Shown in pieces: positions 34,259-43,559 of a stretch of 64,000 nucleotides of DNA (the stretch's first letter is position 1; the number at the start of each line of letters is the position of its first letter). A program made the position numbers and the translations under genes. The DNA comes from Halovenus carboxidivorans (GTDB lineage: Archaea; Halobacteriota; Halobacteria; Halobacteriales; Haloarculaceae). The notes under the pieces were generated by a model, which was not told the origin of the DNA, made no database searches, and was given only the letters and a program-made list of their open reading frames with translations. Location: contig NZ_WUUT01000003.1 of the NCBI RefSeq assembly GCF_009831575.1, forward strand, positions 432,748 to 496,747, read 5' to 3'.

Positions 34259-35914
34259 ATGCGCGTCAGCCGCGGGGTCGTCGAACGACTCGCCGCCAGT
34301 GGGATCGACACCGTCTTCGGGATTCCGGGCAAGCAGACACTTCCGTTGAACGAGGCAATCGACCGGCGCGAGGACCTCCGCTTCGTCGGTGCCCGCCACG
34401 AGACGGCGGTCTCTCACGCCGCGTGGGGCTACGCCGAGACCAGCGGCCGCCCCGCCGCGACGCTGGTCGTTCCCGGCCCGGGAGATATGAACGCCCTGAA
34501 CGGCCTCAAAAACGCGTACAACGACTGCACGCCGCTCGTGCATCTCGCCGTCGAGACCGAACCCGACGTCCGCGGCGGCGACGGCATCCACGAGACGCCT
34601 CCCGAAGTCTACGACCCGGTCGTCAAATCGAACACGGTAATCGAGCGGCCCTCGGCGGTCGCCGTCGAACTCCAGCGGGCTATCGACACCGCGCTCCGCC
34701 CGCCGACCGGTCCCGTCAGGGTCGGCATCCCGAAGAACTTCCTCACCGAGGATCGTCCGCTCGCAACAGCCTCACGGACCGACGACGCCTCCTCGACTCC
34801 CGTCCCGCAGGCGGATATCGAAGACGCGGCGACCTGTCTCGCGGGCGCGAACCGCCCGGCGATACTTGTCGGGGGCGGCGTCAGGACCGCGGAGGCGGAC
34901 TCGGAACTCCTCGCGGTCGCCGACCGACTCGACGCGCCCGTCGTCACGACTTACAAGGGCAAAGGCGTGATTCCGGACTCGAACGACCGCGTCGCCGGCA
35001 CGCTCTCCGGGAGCGCGCCCCCGGAACTCCTCGACTGCCTGGCGAGCAGCGACGCGTTGCTGGCAGTCGGCACCGACTTCGACGCCGTGGCGACCCGAGG
35101 TTGGTCCGTCGAGACGCCCGACGAAATTGTCCACATCACGCTTTCGCCCGGTGACCTCGGGACCGGATACGATCTCAGCGTGGGTATCGTCGCCGACGCC
35201 GCAGACGCCCTCGACGCGCTCGATGAGGTGCTCGAATCGCACGCCGTCGGTGACGGCGGGGGTCGCGAGCGAGCGACCGCCGTCCGGGAGGCGATGGACG
35301 ACCGGGTCGAATCGCTGCTGGCGGAGACGACACCGCTGAGTTCGGTCCGGGCGTTGCGGGCCGTCCGCGAGGCCGTCCCCGAGGAGACGGTCGTCTCCGT
35401 CGACGCCGGCGGCTTTCGGGTCTGGGCGCTGAACACCTTCGACGCGAGCGGGCCGCGCCGGTACGTCAACCCCGGTTCGTGGGCGACGATGGGAACCGGT
35501 CTCCCCGCGGCGCTCGGCGCACAGATCGCCAACCCGGACCGCGACGTGCTCGCACTCGCCGGTGACGGCGGCTTGCTGATGTCGATTCACGAACTGCACA
35601 CCGCCGCCAGCGAGGGCATTCCGGTGACTGTCGTCGTGTTCAGAAACGACGATTACGCGATCATCACCGAGGAGGCGGGTCGCTCGTTCGGAATTCAGGA
35701 CGGCTACGATTGGTCGGAGACGCCGCTGGATTTCGTGACGATTGCCGCGGGGATGGGTGTCGAGGCGACACGTGCAGAGACGCCAGCAGAGATCGATACG
35801 GCACTCTCGGCGGCGCTGGACAGCGACGAACCCCGGTTGGTCGAGGTTCCGACCGACCCCGACGAACCACAGGCGAGCGAGTGGCTCTCCCCCGACGACG
35901 AGTCCCCGGAGTGA
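34259..35914 (+). CDS. Thiamine-diphosphate-dependent enzyme of the acetolactate synthase family
   Basis: A protein of 551 residues with three domains. The Pyr domain (1-165) has the activating Glu in GARHETAVSHAAWGYA. The central domain (185-320) has AILVGGGVRTAEAD. The PP domain (355-530) has the ThDP motif GDGGLLMSIHEL ... FRNDDYAIITEE (GDG-N type). Substrate-specific residues cannot be read safely: acetolactate synthase, a 2-oxoacid decarboxylase or oxalyl/sulfoacetaldehyde-type enzymes are possible. No ilvN or ilvC is adjacent, so housekeeping AHAS is unlikely. A TATA-like CTTTTTGA element (34229-34236) lies 23-30 nt upstream, indicating a leaderless start. Confidence 0.9.
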   Translation: MRVSRGVVERLAASGIDTVFGIPGKQTLPLNEAIDRREDLRFVGARHETAVSHAAWGYAETSGRPAATLVVPGPGDMNALNGLKNAYNDCTPLVHLAVETEPDVRGGDGIHETPPEVYDPVVKSNTVIERPSAVAVELQRAIDTALRPPTGPVRVGIPKNFLTEDRPLATASRTDDASSTPVPQADIEDAATCLAGANRPAILVGGGVRTAEADSELLAVADRLDAPVVTTYKGKGVIPDSNDRVAGTLSGSAPPELLDCLASSDALLAVGTDFDAVATRGWSVETPDEIVHITLSPGDLGTGYDLSVGIVADAADALDALDEVLESHAVGDGGGRERATAVREAMDDRVESLLAETTPLSSVRALRAVREAVPEETVVSVDAGGFRVWALNTFDASGPRRYVNPGSWATMGTGLPAALGAQIANPDRDVLALAGDGGLLMSIHELHTAASEGIPVTVVVFRNDDYAIITEEAGRSFGIQDGYDWSETPLDFVTIAAGMGVEATRAETPAEIDTALSAALDSDEPRLVEVPTDPDEPQASEWLSPDDESPE

Positions 35915-36017
35915 CCGGCCGATCCGACCTCGACACAGTTGGCTCCGTCAGTAGGGGCGCGGTGTCGTCCGGCGGAGACAGGCTGATATATGCCCGGACA
36001 CTACCACCGCCATCCAC

Positions 36018-37445
36018 ATGTCCGGTCAGATCGGACTGACTGTCTACTCGGCCGATGCGGTCTCCCGGATGACGACCGCACAGCTCCGGGATTCGCTTTC
36101 GTACTTCTCACCCGATGTCGTCGCGGTCGCCCGGCCCCAACACGAACGACAACTCCGACAGGCGCTCTCGTCGGAGACGCCGACCGTCGTCACCGAGCGG
36201 ACTCAGCGGACGGTACAGCGACTCTACAGCTCTGCGTCGGTCGATCTCGTTCGAGTTGCCGGCGTCGACTCATTAGGAGAACTCGTGGCTCTCGAAGGCG
36301 ATGGGGTCTCGGTGTCGGGCGAGACCTACGTGCTCTCGGATCTGCTCAGCGTCGATCTCGATCTGGTCAACCTCGAAACCCGTCTCGACGGACGCGAGGC
36401 GTACGAAGCGGCCGTTCCGGACGACCTCTCCGGGAGCTACACCCACCTCACGACCGAGGCGAACCCGGGCTACCGCAACGACTGGGGGTCGCTCGCGGTC
36501 CAGGGAGCCATGCCCGGTGCGAACGAACGACAGGGACAGACCGCTCCCGGCATCGCCCACCTCCGGTTGCGGGCCGACGGCGTCGTCTGTACCCGCACCC
36601 GCTCGCCCGAGCAGTTCGGCCTGCGCGCGCTGGAGCAGGTCGGGGAGACCCGTGCGCAGACGTTGCGAGAGGCCGGCTTTCGCTCGCGGGAGGCCGTCGC
36701 AGCGGCCGATCTCACCGACCTTCGGGAACTGACGGGGTTCGGCCGCGAGACGGCCCGGACCGTCATCGAAAGCGCGACTGCGACGGTCGAGGGCACCGTC
36801 CGACGGTACGGCGACGAGGGCTTCCCCGGGGCCGATCCCGTGTTCATCGATATCGAGACCGACGGACTCAACCCGACGATGATCTGGCTGATCGGGGCGC
36901 TGGACGCCAGCACCGACGAGTACCGGTCGTTTCTCGCGCGGGAGGAACCCGCCGCGGCGCTTGAAGCCTTTCTCTCCTGGCTCCAGCACACCGTCGGCAG
37001 CCGGCCCGTCGTCGCCTACAACGGTCGCTCGTTCGATTTCCCGGTTATCGAGGAACAACTCGCCGAACACTGTCCCCAGTATCTCGACGTGTGGGACGAC
37101 ATCTGGACCTTCGATCCGTACTACTGGGCGACGACGAGAGACCAGGCGCTGTTGCCCGGCCGGACGAACAAACTGGGTGACGTCGCGGCCGCGCTGGGCT
37201 GGGACGACGCCGGGACGGGGCTGACGGGTGCGGCCGTCGCCCGTCTGTTTCAGCGCTGGCAGGCCAATCCCTGCGAAGCGACCGAACTCGACTGGGAGCG
37301 TCACGAACGGTACTGCGAAGACGACGTGCGTGCGCTCGCGTACGTCTACGACGCGCTGGCGGAGGCGAGTCGGACTCACCGTGCGGGCACTGACACCTCC
37401 GCGACGGGGAGCGACACCACCCAGGGACAACTGAGTGATTTCTGA
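36018..37445 (+). CDS. MrfB/YprB-like 3'-5' exonuclease with HhH region
   Basis: A protein of 475 residues. A DEDDy exonuclease (RNase_H_2/YprB type) spans about 270-450: Exo I VFIDIETDGLNP (Asp 278, Glu 280), Exo II AYNGRSFDFPVI (Asp 340), and Exo III RYCEDDVRALAY (Tyr 432, Asp 436). Before it, about 200-252, a helix-hairpin-helix region (ALEQVGETRAQTLREAGF, ELTGFGRETARTVI) should bind DNA. Residues 1-195 form an unrecognised domain. The helicase gene begins 1 nt after the stop, so the two are one operon. In Bacillus, MrfB is the metal-dependent exonuclease partner of the MrfA helicase in mitomycin C lesion repair; a similar role here is inferred. Confidence 0.9.
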   Translation: MSGQIGLTVYSADAVSRMTTAQLRDSLSYFSPDVVAVARPQHERQLRQALSSETPTVVTERTQRTVQRLYSSASVDLVRVAGVDSLGELVALEGDGVSVSGETYVLSDLLSVDLDLVNLETRLDGREAYEAAVPDDLSGSYTHLTTEANPGYRNDWGSLAVQGAMPGANERQGQTAPGIAHLRLRADGVVCTRTRSPEQFGLRALEQVGETRAQTLREAGFRSREAVAAADLTDLRELTGFGRETARTVIESATATVEGTVRRYGDEGFPGADPVFIDIETDGLNPTMIWLIGALDASTDEYRSFLAREEPAAALEAFLSWLQHTVGSRPVVAYNGRSFDFPVIEEQLAEHCPQYLDVWDDIWTFDPYYWATTRDQALLPGRTNKLGDVAAALGWDDAGTGLTGAAVARLFQRWQANPCEATELDWERHERYCEDDVRALAYVYDALAEASRTHRAGTDTSATGSDTTQGQLSDF

Positions 37446-37446
37446 G

Positions 37447-39849
37447 ATGAGCGAGTACACCCCGACCACCGACGAGGTGCTGGACCCCGGGACGCTCCGG
37501 GAGAGCTATCCCGACTACGAGGGGCAACTGCAACACACCCAGACGCTGCCCGCCCGCGAGGCCGACCACGTCCCGGCGAGCAGCGTCCTCCCGGCGCGGT
37601 TGGCCGACGCCCTCGGCGCCGACCTGTACTCCCACCAGGGGGAGGCGCTGGAACTGCTGACAGACGGGGACGACGTCACCGTCGCCACGTCGACGGCCTC
37701 CGGCAAGACCTGGATCTACACGCTGTACTTCGCGCTGTTGAAACAGCGCAACCCGGACGCCCGCGGCATCTTCCTCTACCCGACGAAGGCGCTGAGCGCC
37801 GACCAGGAGGCGGCGATCAACGACCTCTTCGAGCGGTTGGGCGTCGACGCGACGGCGGAGACTTACGACGGCGACACCCCGAGCGACCGCCGACCGCTGA
37901 TCCGCGACCGGGCGGATGTCGTCATCTCGAACTTCGCGGGAATCAACGTCTATCTGAACAGCCACGCGAAGTGGCGGTCGCTGTTCCGGGACTGCGAACT
38001 GCTCGTCCTCGACGAGAGCCACACCTACACCGGCATTCACGGGATGCACGTCGCGTGGACGCTGCGCCGGCTCAGACGACTGCTCGATTACTACGGCGCC
38101 GACCCGCAGGTGGTCTGCTCGACGGCCACCATCGGCAACCCCGCCGACCACTCGCGACAGATCACGGGGAGCGAGTCCGCCGTCGTCGACGAGGACGGCA
38201 GCCCGCGGGGCCGCAGAGAGATCGCCTTCTGGCAGCCACGCGTCACCGACGAGGAGGCCGGCGCCCTCACCGACGACGGCCTCCTGCCAGCGATGCGGCA
38301 GGGAGCCAACGGCGAGACAGCCGAACTCGCCGCGCACCTCGGCCTCCACGGCGTGCAGACGCTGGCGTTTACGCGGTCCCGACAGGGAACCGAGATCGCG
38401 GCCAAACAGGCGGTCAACGCCGCCCGTGAGCATCCCGACGGCGGCTATCTCGATGTCGACCCCTACCACGCCGGGCTGAGCAAGGAGAAACGCCGATCGA
38501 TCGAGTACGCGCTCAAACAGGGCGACACCGACATCGTCTTCACGACCAACGCCCTCGAACTCGGCATCGACATCGGCTCGGTCGACGCGACGGTGCTGTC
38601 GGGCTATCCGGGAACGCGACAGTCCTTCTGGCAGCAGGTCGGCCGGGCGGGTCGCGGTACCTCGACGGCGCTCTCGGCGCTGGTTCCCCGCGGGGACGCA
38701 ATCGATCAGTACATCCTCGACAACCCGGAGTACCTGCTCGCTGACGACGTCGAGGACGCGGTCGTCGACCTGGACAACGACGCCGTCTACGCCCGACACG
38801 TGCTCTGTGCCAGCGCGGAGCGACCGCTGACGCGGGCCGACGCGGAGTGGTTCGGCCCCGAGGACCGACTCCGACGCGCCGTCGAGATGTGGCGTGATGC
38901 CGGCCAGATGACCGGCGACCTGGATCGCGGGGCGCAGTACGACGGCCCGCCGCGCCCGCAGGCCGACATTTCGATGTACGCGAGCACGGACGAGCAGTAC
39001 AGCGTCAGGTGTACGAACGGCGACATCGACATGGAGCCGCTCGGCCGCGACCGGGTGTACCGGGAGTACCACCCCGGCGCGCTGACGCTGTACGACGGCC
39101 AGCAGTACGAGGTCCAGGAGGTCGTCGAGGACGTGCCCCGGCCGTACGTCGAACTCCGGGCGGTCTCGACGCGGGAGTACACGCGCACGCTGAGCGACAA
39201 GCAGATCCGGGATATCGAGAGCCAGCGGCGGATCGACCTCGGCGGCGGGTTCGTCCTCCACGCCGGAATGGGGACCGTCGACGTGCACTACCACTCCTTC
39301 AAACGGATCGATATCGACACCGGCCAGCCCGTCGGTCCCCCGCAGGCGACCGGGTTAGAACCGCTCTCGCTGCGCACGCAACTCACCTGGATCCGACTCC
39401 CCGAACGCCTCCTCGACCGCGTTCTCGGAGAGATCCCCGACGACTCGATGCTCGATCCCCCGGAGGAGAGTCCGCTGGGCGACCAGGAGTGGACGCTGGC
39501 GGGAGGGCTGCACGGCGCAGAGCACGGGATGATCAAACTCGCACCGCTCACGCTACGTCTCGACAACTCCGACATGGGTGGACTGAGTACGCTCGCCCAC
39601 CCCGAGACCCACTCGCCGGTCTGGTTCATCCACGACGCCGTCGAGGGCGGAGTCGGGTTCGCTCACAGCATCTACGACAACTTCGAGGCGGTCGCCGCGA
39701 AGACCCGCGAGCGGGTCGACTCCTGTGACTGCGGCCGCGACGAGGGCTGTCCGGCCTGTCTGATGAGTTCGCAGTGTGGCAACGAGAACGAACCGCTGCA
39801 CCGGCCGGCCACCACCGCGATCCTGGACGCGGTGCTCGACCGGCTGTAA
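37447..39849 (+). CDS. MrfA/YprA-like DExH helicase with C-terminal Cys cluster
   Basis: A protein of 800 residues, superfamily 2. The Q/I region is SHQGEALELL, Walker A TASGKT (83-88), motif II VLDESH (DESH 189-192), motif III STAT-type CSTATIGNP, and motif VI QQVGRAGRG in the second RecA domain. The C-terminal DUF1998-like region ends with five Cys (760, 762, 768, 771, 777; pattern CDCGRDEGCPACLMSSQC), as in MrfA and the related Hrq1/RecQ4 helicases. The start MSEYTP is 1 nt after the exonuclease stop. Unwinding damaged DNA for the upstream nuclease is the likely role. Confidence 0.93.
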   Translation: MSEYTPTTDEVLDPGTLRESYPDYEGQLQHTQTLPAREADHVPASSVLPARLADALGADLYSHQGEALELLTDGDDVTVATSTASGKTWIYTLYFALLKQRNPDARGIFLYPTKALSADQEAAINDLFERLGVDATAETYDGDTPSDRRPLIRDRADVVISNFAGINVYLNSHAKWRSLFRDCELLVLDESHTYTGIHGMHVAWTLRRLRRLLDYYGADPQVVCSTATIGNPADHSRQITGSESAVVDEDGSPRGRREIAFWQPRVTDEEAGALTDDGLLPAMRQGANGETAELAAHLGLHGVQTLAFTRSRQGTEIAAKQAVNAAREHPDGGYLDVDPYHAGLSKEKRRSIEYALKQGDTDIVFTTNALELGIDIGSVDATVLSGYPGTRQSFWQQVGRAGRGTSTALSALVPRGDAIDQYILDNPEYLLADDVEDAVVDLDNDAVYARHVLCASAERPLTRADAEWFGPEDRLRRAVEMWRDAGQMTGDLDRGAQYDGPPRPQADISMYASTDEQYSVRCTNGDIDMEPLGRDRVYREYHPGALTLYDGQQYEVQEVVEDVPRPYVELRAVSTREYTRTLSDKQIRDIESQRRIDLGGGFVLHAGMGTVDVHYHSFKRIDIDTGQPVGPPQATGLEPLSLRTQLTWIRLPERLLDRVLGEIPDDSMLDPPEESPLGDQEWTLAGGLHGAEHGMIKLAPLTLRLDNSDMGGLSTLAHPETHSPVWFIHDAVEGGVGFAHSIYDNFEAVAAKTRERVDSCDCGRDEGCPACLMSSQCGNENEPLHRPATTAILDAVLDRL

Positions 39850-39860
39850 CGCCGCGGTCG

Positions 39861-41330
39861 TCAGTTCCGGTCGACGATTGCCACGTCGACGTCCAGTTCG
39901 TCGACCCGCTGGAACGTCGGCGGGGTGAGCAGCCGCGAGGCGAGACTGCGGTCCCGGCTGGCGCCCATGATGACCAGATCGTACTCCGGGGCGTTCCGTT
40001 CGAGGAAGGTATCGACCTCCATCTCGACGACTCTCGTCTCGATCGGGGCGGAAAACGGTTCGACGAGATCCGCCAGCATCGACTCCGCCTGTCGGTGTTC
40101 GCGTTCGCTACAGGAGCCGAGACAGGTCGCGACGCTGACGAAGCCGGTCGTGCCCGCCAGCCGCGTCGCGAACTCGACCATCCCGTGGGCAACGTCGCTG
40201 GTGCCCCGGACGGGGACGAGAATCCGGTTCCACTCTGTCAGGTCTCCGTCGGTTCGATGGGTGAGCACGTCGGTGTCGCCCCGGAACAGCGTCCGGACGA
40301 ACGGTGAGAGCCGCTCGTCTTCGACCTCGTACGGCGTCGCGATCAGATCGCAGTTGACCCGCCGAGCGGCCCGCAGCGCGGTCTGTCCGGACTCCGGCCC
40401 GCCGGTCGCGACGACGACCTCGCAGGGGACTCCCGTTGCCGTCTCGATTTCGTGCGCCTGGCGTTCGAGGCGGTCGACGGAGTTCGCGACAGCCTCGTTG
40501 TCGGGCGGTTCGTCGAGCACGTCGGGGCTGTCGGTCGCCTCGGGGCGGTGCGTGCCGTCGCGCTGTTCGAGCAAGTCGCGCTCGGCCTCTGCGATCCACT
40601 CCTCGGCGACGAGATCCAGCAGGACGACCTTTCCGGCGCGGTGTGCCGCGGCGAGGCGGGCGGCGAGCATCGCCGTGCACTCCGCGTGGGGACCGCGCAT
40701 CGGGACGAGGATGTGATCGTCGCCCCGGGAGGCTTCGTAGAGAAACTGATCGCGTCGCTCGTAGACCACTTCCCGCCAGACGGCGAATCCACCGGCGACG
40801 ATGGCGCTGGAGGCGGCGACGCTCAGGACGTATATCTCGGGCCGTTCGACCTGCGCCTGGACGAACAGCGTCAGCAGCGCGGTCGAAAACGCCGCCGGCT
40901 CCTCGGTGTCGAGGAGCCAGGTCGTGATCCCCGTCAAGAATACGGCGAGCGACGCCGCGACGGGATTTACGCTGTTGGCCGCGGGCTGGTAGATCAGCGT
41001 CGAGGCGGCGACGACGGCGACCCAGCCACAGACCGCCCCGAGGGTCAGCCCGCCGACGAACCGCGAAATCGAGGCGTACCGCCCCTCGGGATCGGCAAAG
41101 AGGGTGAACGCCCCGGCGGCAAGCGGGGGATACAACAGAAAGGAGAGGCCAGGGACGGTGTTCGACAGCGCGGTCACGAAGCCGATAAGCAGCGGAACGA
41201 GCAGCAGAATCGAGAGGTGGACGAAGTTCTGCGTCGACTCGACCCACCGGCGCAGGTCCCGCCACCGGTACCGGACGGTCCGGCGGATCCGGACGGCGAC
41301 CGACTGCACGCTGTCGCGAGGGCCGTTCAT
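39861..41330 (-). CDS. HPP-family membrane protein fused to two universal stress domains
   Basis: A protein of 489 residues. About 35-195 hold five to six membrane helices of the HPP family (NTVPGLSFLLYPPLAAGAF, limited key PGLSFLLYPPLAAG; GGLTLGAVCGW). About 200-350 form one UspA-like domain beginning HILVPMRGPHAEC, and about 355-489 a second one beginning RILVPVRGTSDVAHG and ending VIMGASRDRSLASRL and VDVAIVDRN. A transporter or sensor whose USP domains bind nucleotide is a reasonable inference; HPP proteins have been linked to nitrite transport in plants and cyanobacteria. It converges with the helicase gene, 11 nt apart. Confidence 0.88.
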   Translation of the reverse strand: MNGPRDSVQSVAVRIRRTVRYRWRDLRRWVESTQNFVHLSILLLVPLLIGFVTALSNTVPGLSFLLYPPLAAGAFTLFADPEGRYASISRFVGGLTLGAVCGWVAVVAASTLIYQPAANSVNPVAASLAVFLTGITTWLLDTEEPAAFSTALLTLFVQAQVERPEIYVLSVAASSAIVAGGFAVWREVVYERRDQFLYEASRGDDHILVPMRGPHAECTAMLAARLAAAHRAGKVVLLDLVAEEWIAEAERDLLEQRDGTHRPEATDSPDVLDEPPDNEAVANSVDRLERQAHEIETATGVPCEVVVATGGPESGQTALRAARRVNCDLIATPYEVEDERLSPFVRTLFRGDTDVLTHRTDGDLTEWNRILVPVRGTSDVAHGMVEFATRLAGTTGFVSVATCLGSCSEREHRQAESMLADLVEPFSAPIETRVVEMEVDTFLERNAPEYDLVIMGASRDRSLASRLLTPPTFQRVDELDVDVAIVDRN

Positions 41331-41421
41331 ACCAGCGATTTGCGTGGAACCGTGTTAAGCCACTCGCCCGGCGTGGCCGACGCGTCGGGCGATCCAGCTA
41401 CCGCGCCGTCAGGTCGTCCGC

Positions 41422-42123
41422 TCACCGAAGCCGATCCAGAACCGGAATCTCCTCGATTCGCTCCTCGCTCAGGTCGTCCCAGATGATCGCCTCGGGTTTC
41501 GGTCGGGCCGTCTCGACGGCCCGGACCTGCTCGGGCGTGACGATCAGATCCATCGGAACGTCGTGCGCGCCGGTTGGAATCTCCTCGTCGACGACCTGCA
41601 GTTCGTGGACGCTCGTCGCAGTCGTCGTCGAGTCGTCGACCAGTCCGAACTCCCGCAGGAGCGCGAACTCCAGATCGCTGTAGCCCTCGCCCTTTCCGAC
41701 CCGCACGCCGTCCGGAGTGACGGCGACGCTGCCGGAGACGATCAGATCGATCGGCGGCATCTCGTCGGGACCGACCTGTACGCCCGCCTCCGAGGAGCCA
41801 CCGACCGTCGTCGCCTGGTCGATGTCGTCGACTTCGGCCGGGTCGAGCCTGAGAAAGCAGCGCCCGTCGCGCAGCCGCGGCACGGCCATGTAGACGGTCT
41901 TTCCCTGTCTGAGCGCCGCGCGCCGGACCGGTAACTGCGGCGAATCGGGATTGGCCTTGATCGCGTCGGCCGCCTGCCACGCGTCGCGTTCGACCAGTCG
42001 GTCGGCGGCCTCCGCCGCGCCCGCGAAGTTGGGGATTCGACCGTGTGGCGGATACGGAAACCGCGCCGCCCCGCTCGCTTCGAGTTCGTCCCAGATCCGC
42101 TCGCGTACCTCCTGTTTGTCCAT
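41422..42123 (-). CDS. 5-formyltetrahydrofolate cyclo-ligase family protein
   Basis: A protein of 233 residues. It begins MDKQEVRERIWDELE, with the ATP/folate region RIPNFAGAAEAADRL and the signature GVRVGKGEGYSDLEFALLREFG. The family converts 5-formyl-THF to 5,10-methenyl-THF with ATP; haloarchaea use folates, so this is plausible, but archaeal paralogues are biochemically little studied. The upstream frame before the ATG at 42123 has no family similarity. Confidence 0.85.
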   Translation of the reverse strand: MDKQEVRERIWDELEASGAARFPYPPHGRIPNFAGAAEAADRLVERDAWQAADAIKANPDSPQLPVRRAALRQGKTVYMAVPRLRDGRCFLRLDPAEVDDIDQATTVGGSSEAGVQVGPDEMPPIDLIVSGSVAVTPDGVRVGKGEGYSDLEFALLREFGLVDDSTTTATSVHELQVVDEEIPTGAHDVPMDLIVTPEQVRAVETARPKPEAIIWDDLSEERIEEIPVLDRLR

Positions 42124-42196
42124 GTGTCCCCCTCGTGGTTCCTCCCAGTAGTAACCCGGTCTCTGGAACCGACACGCCACCGACTCTCACTGTCCG

Positions 42197-42226
42197 CGAG
42201 TTTTGCCGTAACTCGTGGTTATAGAT
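42197..42226 (+). promoter_or_regulatory. metYX promoter with adjoining dyad
   Basis: CGAGTT (42197-42202) and AACTCG (42210-42215) form a perfect 6-bp dyad with a 7-bp centre, directly before the TATA-like TTATAGA (42219-42225). That element is 27-33 nt before the metY ATG, so the mRNA is probably leaderless and the dyad is well placed for an operator. Confidence 0.5.
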
Positions 42227-42251
42227 ACTTGGGGATATATGAGTCACGTAC

Positions 42252-43559
42252 ATGACTAAACGATCAGAGCAACCGCTGGGGTTCGGTACTCGCTGTGTCC
42301 ACGCCGGGCAGCGAGAGCCGGACCCGGCGACAGGGGCGCGCGCCCCGCCGATCTACCAGACGACTTCTTACGTGTTCGACGACGCGGACAACGCCGCGAA
42401 GCGATACGCGCTCGAAGCGGACGGTAACGTCTACTCCCGGTTCGACAACCCCACCGTCTCGATGCTGGAGCAGCGACTCGCCAGCCTGGAGGGCGCTACC
42501 GCGGCCGTCGCCACCGGCTCCGGTATGGCCGCGCTCGACGCCGCCACGTCTGTTCTCGCCGCCGCCGGAGATAACGTCGTCACGGCATCGTCTATCTACG
42601 GCGGCACCCACTCCTACTACTCGAACACCGCGACCCGTCGCGGCATCGAACCCCGGTTCGTCGATACGCTCGACCCGGACGCGTACGCGGACGCCATCGA
42701 CGAGCACACCGCGTACGTCCACTTCGAGACCATCGGCAACCCCTCGCTGGTGACGCCGGATTTCGAGGCTATCGCGGAAGTCGCTCACGACCACGGCGTC
42801 CCGGTCTTCGTCGACAACACCTTCGGGACGCCCGCTCTGTGTCGCCCGCTGGAACACGGCGCGGATCTGGTCTGGGAATCGACGACGAAGTGGATCCACG
42901 GCTCCGGGACCACCGTCGGCGGCGTCCTCGTCGAGGACGGCGGGTTCCCGTGGACGGAGTACCCGGATCGCTTCCCGGAAATCGGCGGCGAGAACCCCGC
43001 GTTCGACGGGACGGTCTTCGCGGAGGAGTTTCCGGACAGCCCGGTGACGACCGCGGCCCGCCAGCGCGCGGTCCGAAGCACCGGCAACGGACAGAAGCCC
43101 TTCGACGCGTGGGTGACGATGCAGGGCGCGGAGACGCTCTCGCTCCGGATGGAGCGACACTGCGAGAACGCCATGGCCGTCTCGGAGTTCCTCGACGACC
43201 ACCCGGACGTGGCCTGGGTGGAGTACCCGGGTCTGGAGGACCACGAAACGCACGACAACGCCGCCGAGTATCTCGACGGCGGGTTCGGCGGCATGGTCAC
43301 CTTCGGCCTGGAGGGCGGCTACGACTCGGCGGTGACGCTGTGTGAGGAGACCGACCTCGCGCAGTTTCTCGCCAACATCGGTGACGCCAAGACGCTGATC
43401 ATCCACCCGGCGAGCACGACCCACGCCCAACTCAGCGAGGCGGAACAGCGCGCCTCCGGCGTCACGCCCGACTTGCTCCGGCTCTCGGTCGGTATCGAGG
43501 ACGTAGCGGATATCATCGCCGACCTCGATCAGGCAATCGAGCGCGCGGAGTCAGCATGA
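42252..43559 (+). CDS. metY: O-acetylhomoserine sulfhydrylase
   Basis: A protein of 435 residues of the Cys/Met metabolism PLP family. It has [10 protein letters not shown] at the N-terminus, [53 protein letters not shown] and the PLP lysine K213 in [13 protein letters not shown]. With MetX encoded next to it, the enzyme most likely makes homocysteine from O-acetylhomoserine and sulphide. The metX ATG overlaps its TGA (ATGA), so they are coupled. Confidence 0.95.
   Translation: MTKRSEQPLGFGTRCVHAGQREPDPATGARAPPIYQTTSYVFDDADNAAKRYALEADGNVYSRFDNPTVSMLEQRLASLEGATAAVATGSGMAALDAATSVLAAAGDNVVTASSIYGGTHSYYSNTATRRGIEPRFVDTLDPDAYADAIDEHTAYVHFETIGNPSLVTPDFEAIAEVAHDHGVPVFVDNTFGTPALCRPLEHGADLVWESTTKWIHGSGTTVGGVLVEDGGFPWTEYPDRFPEIGGENPAFDGTVFAEEFPDSPVTTAARQRAVRSTGNGQKPFDAWVTMQGAETLSLRMERHCENAMAVSEFLDDHPDVAWVEYPGLEDHETHDNAAEYLDGGFGGMVTFGLEGGYDSAVTLCEETDLAQFLANIGDAKTLIIHPASTTHAQLSEAEQRASGVTPDLLRLSVGIEDVADIIADLDQAIERAESA

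Noticed and set aside
37045-39294. A 749-codon minus-strand frame opposite the helicase
   Set aside because: Antisense shadow of the MrfA-like gene; no motif and no promoter.
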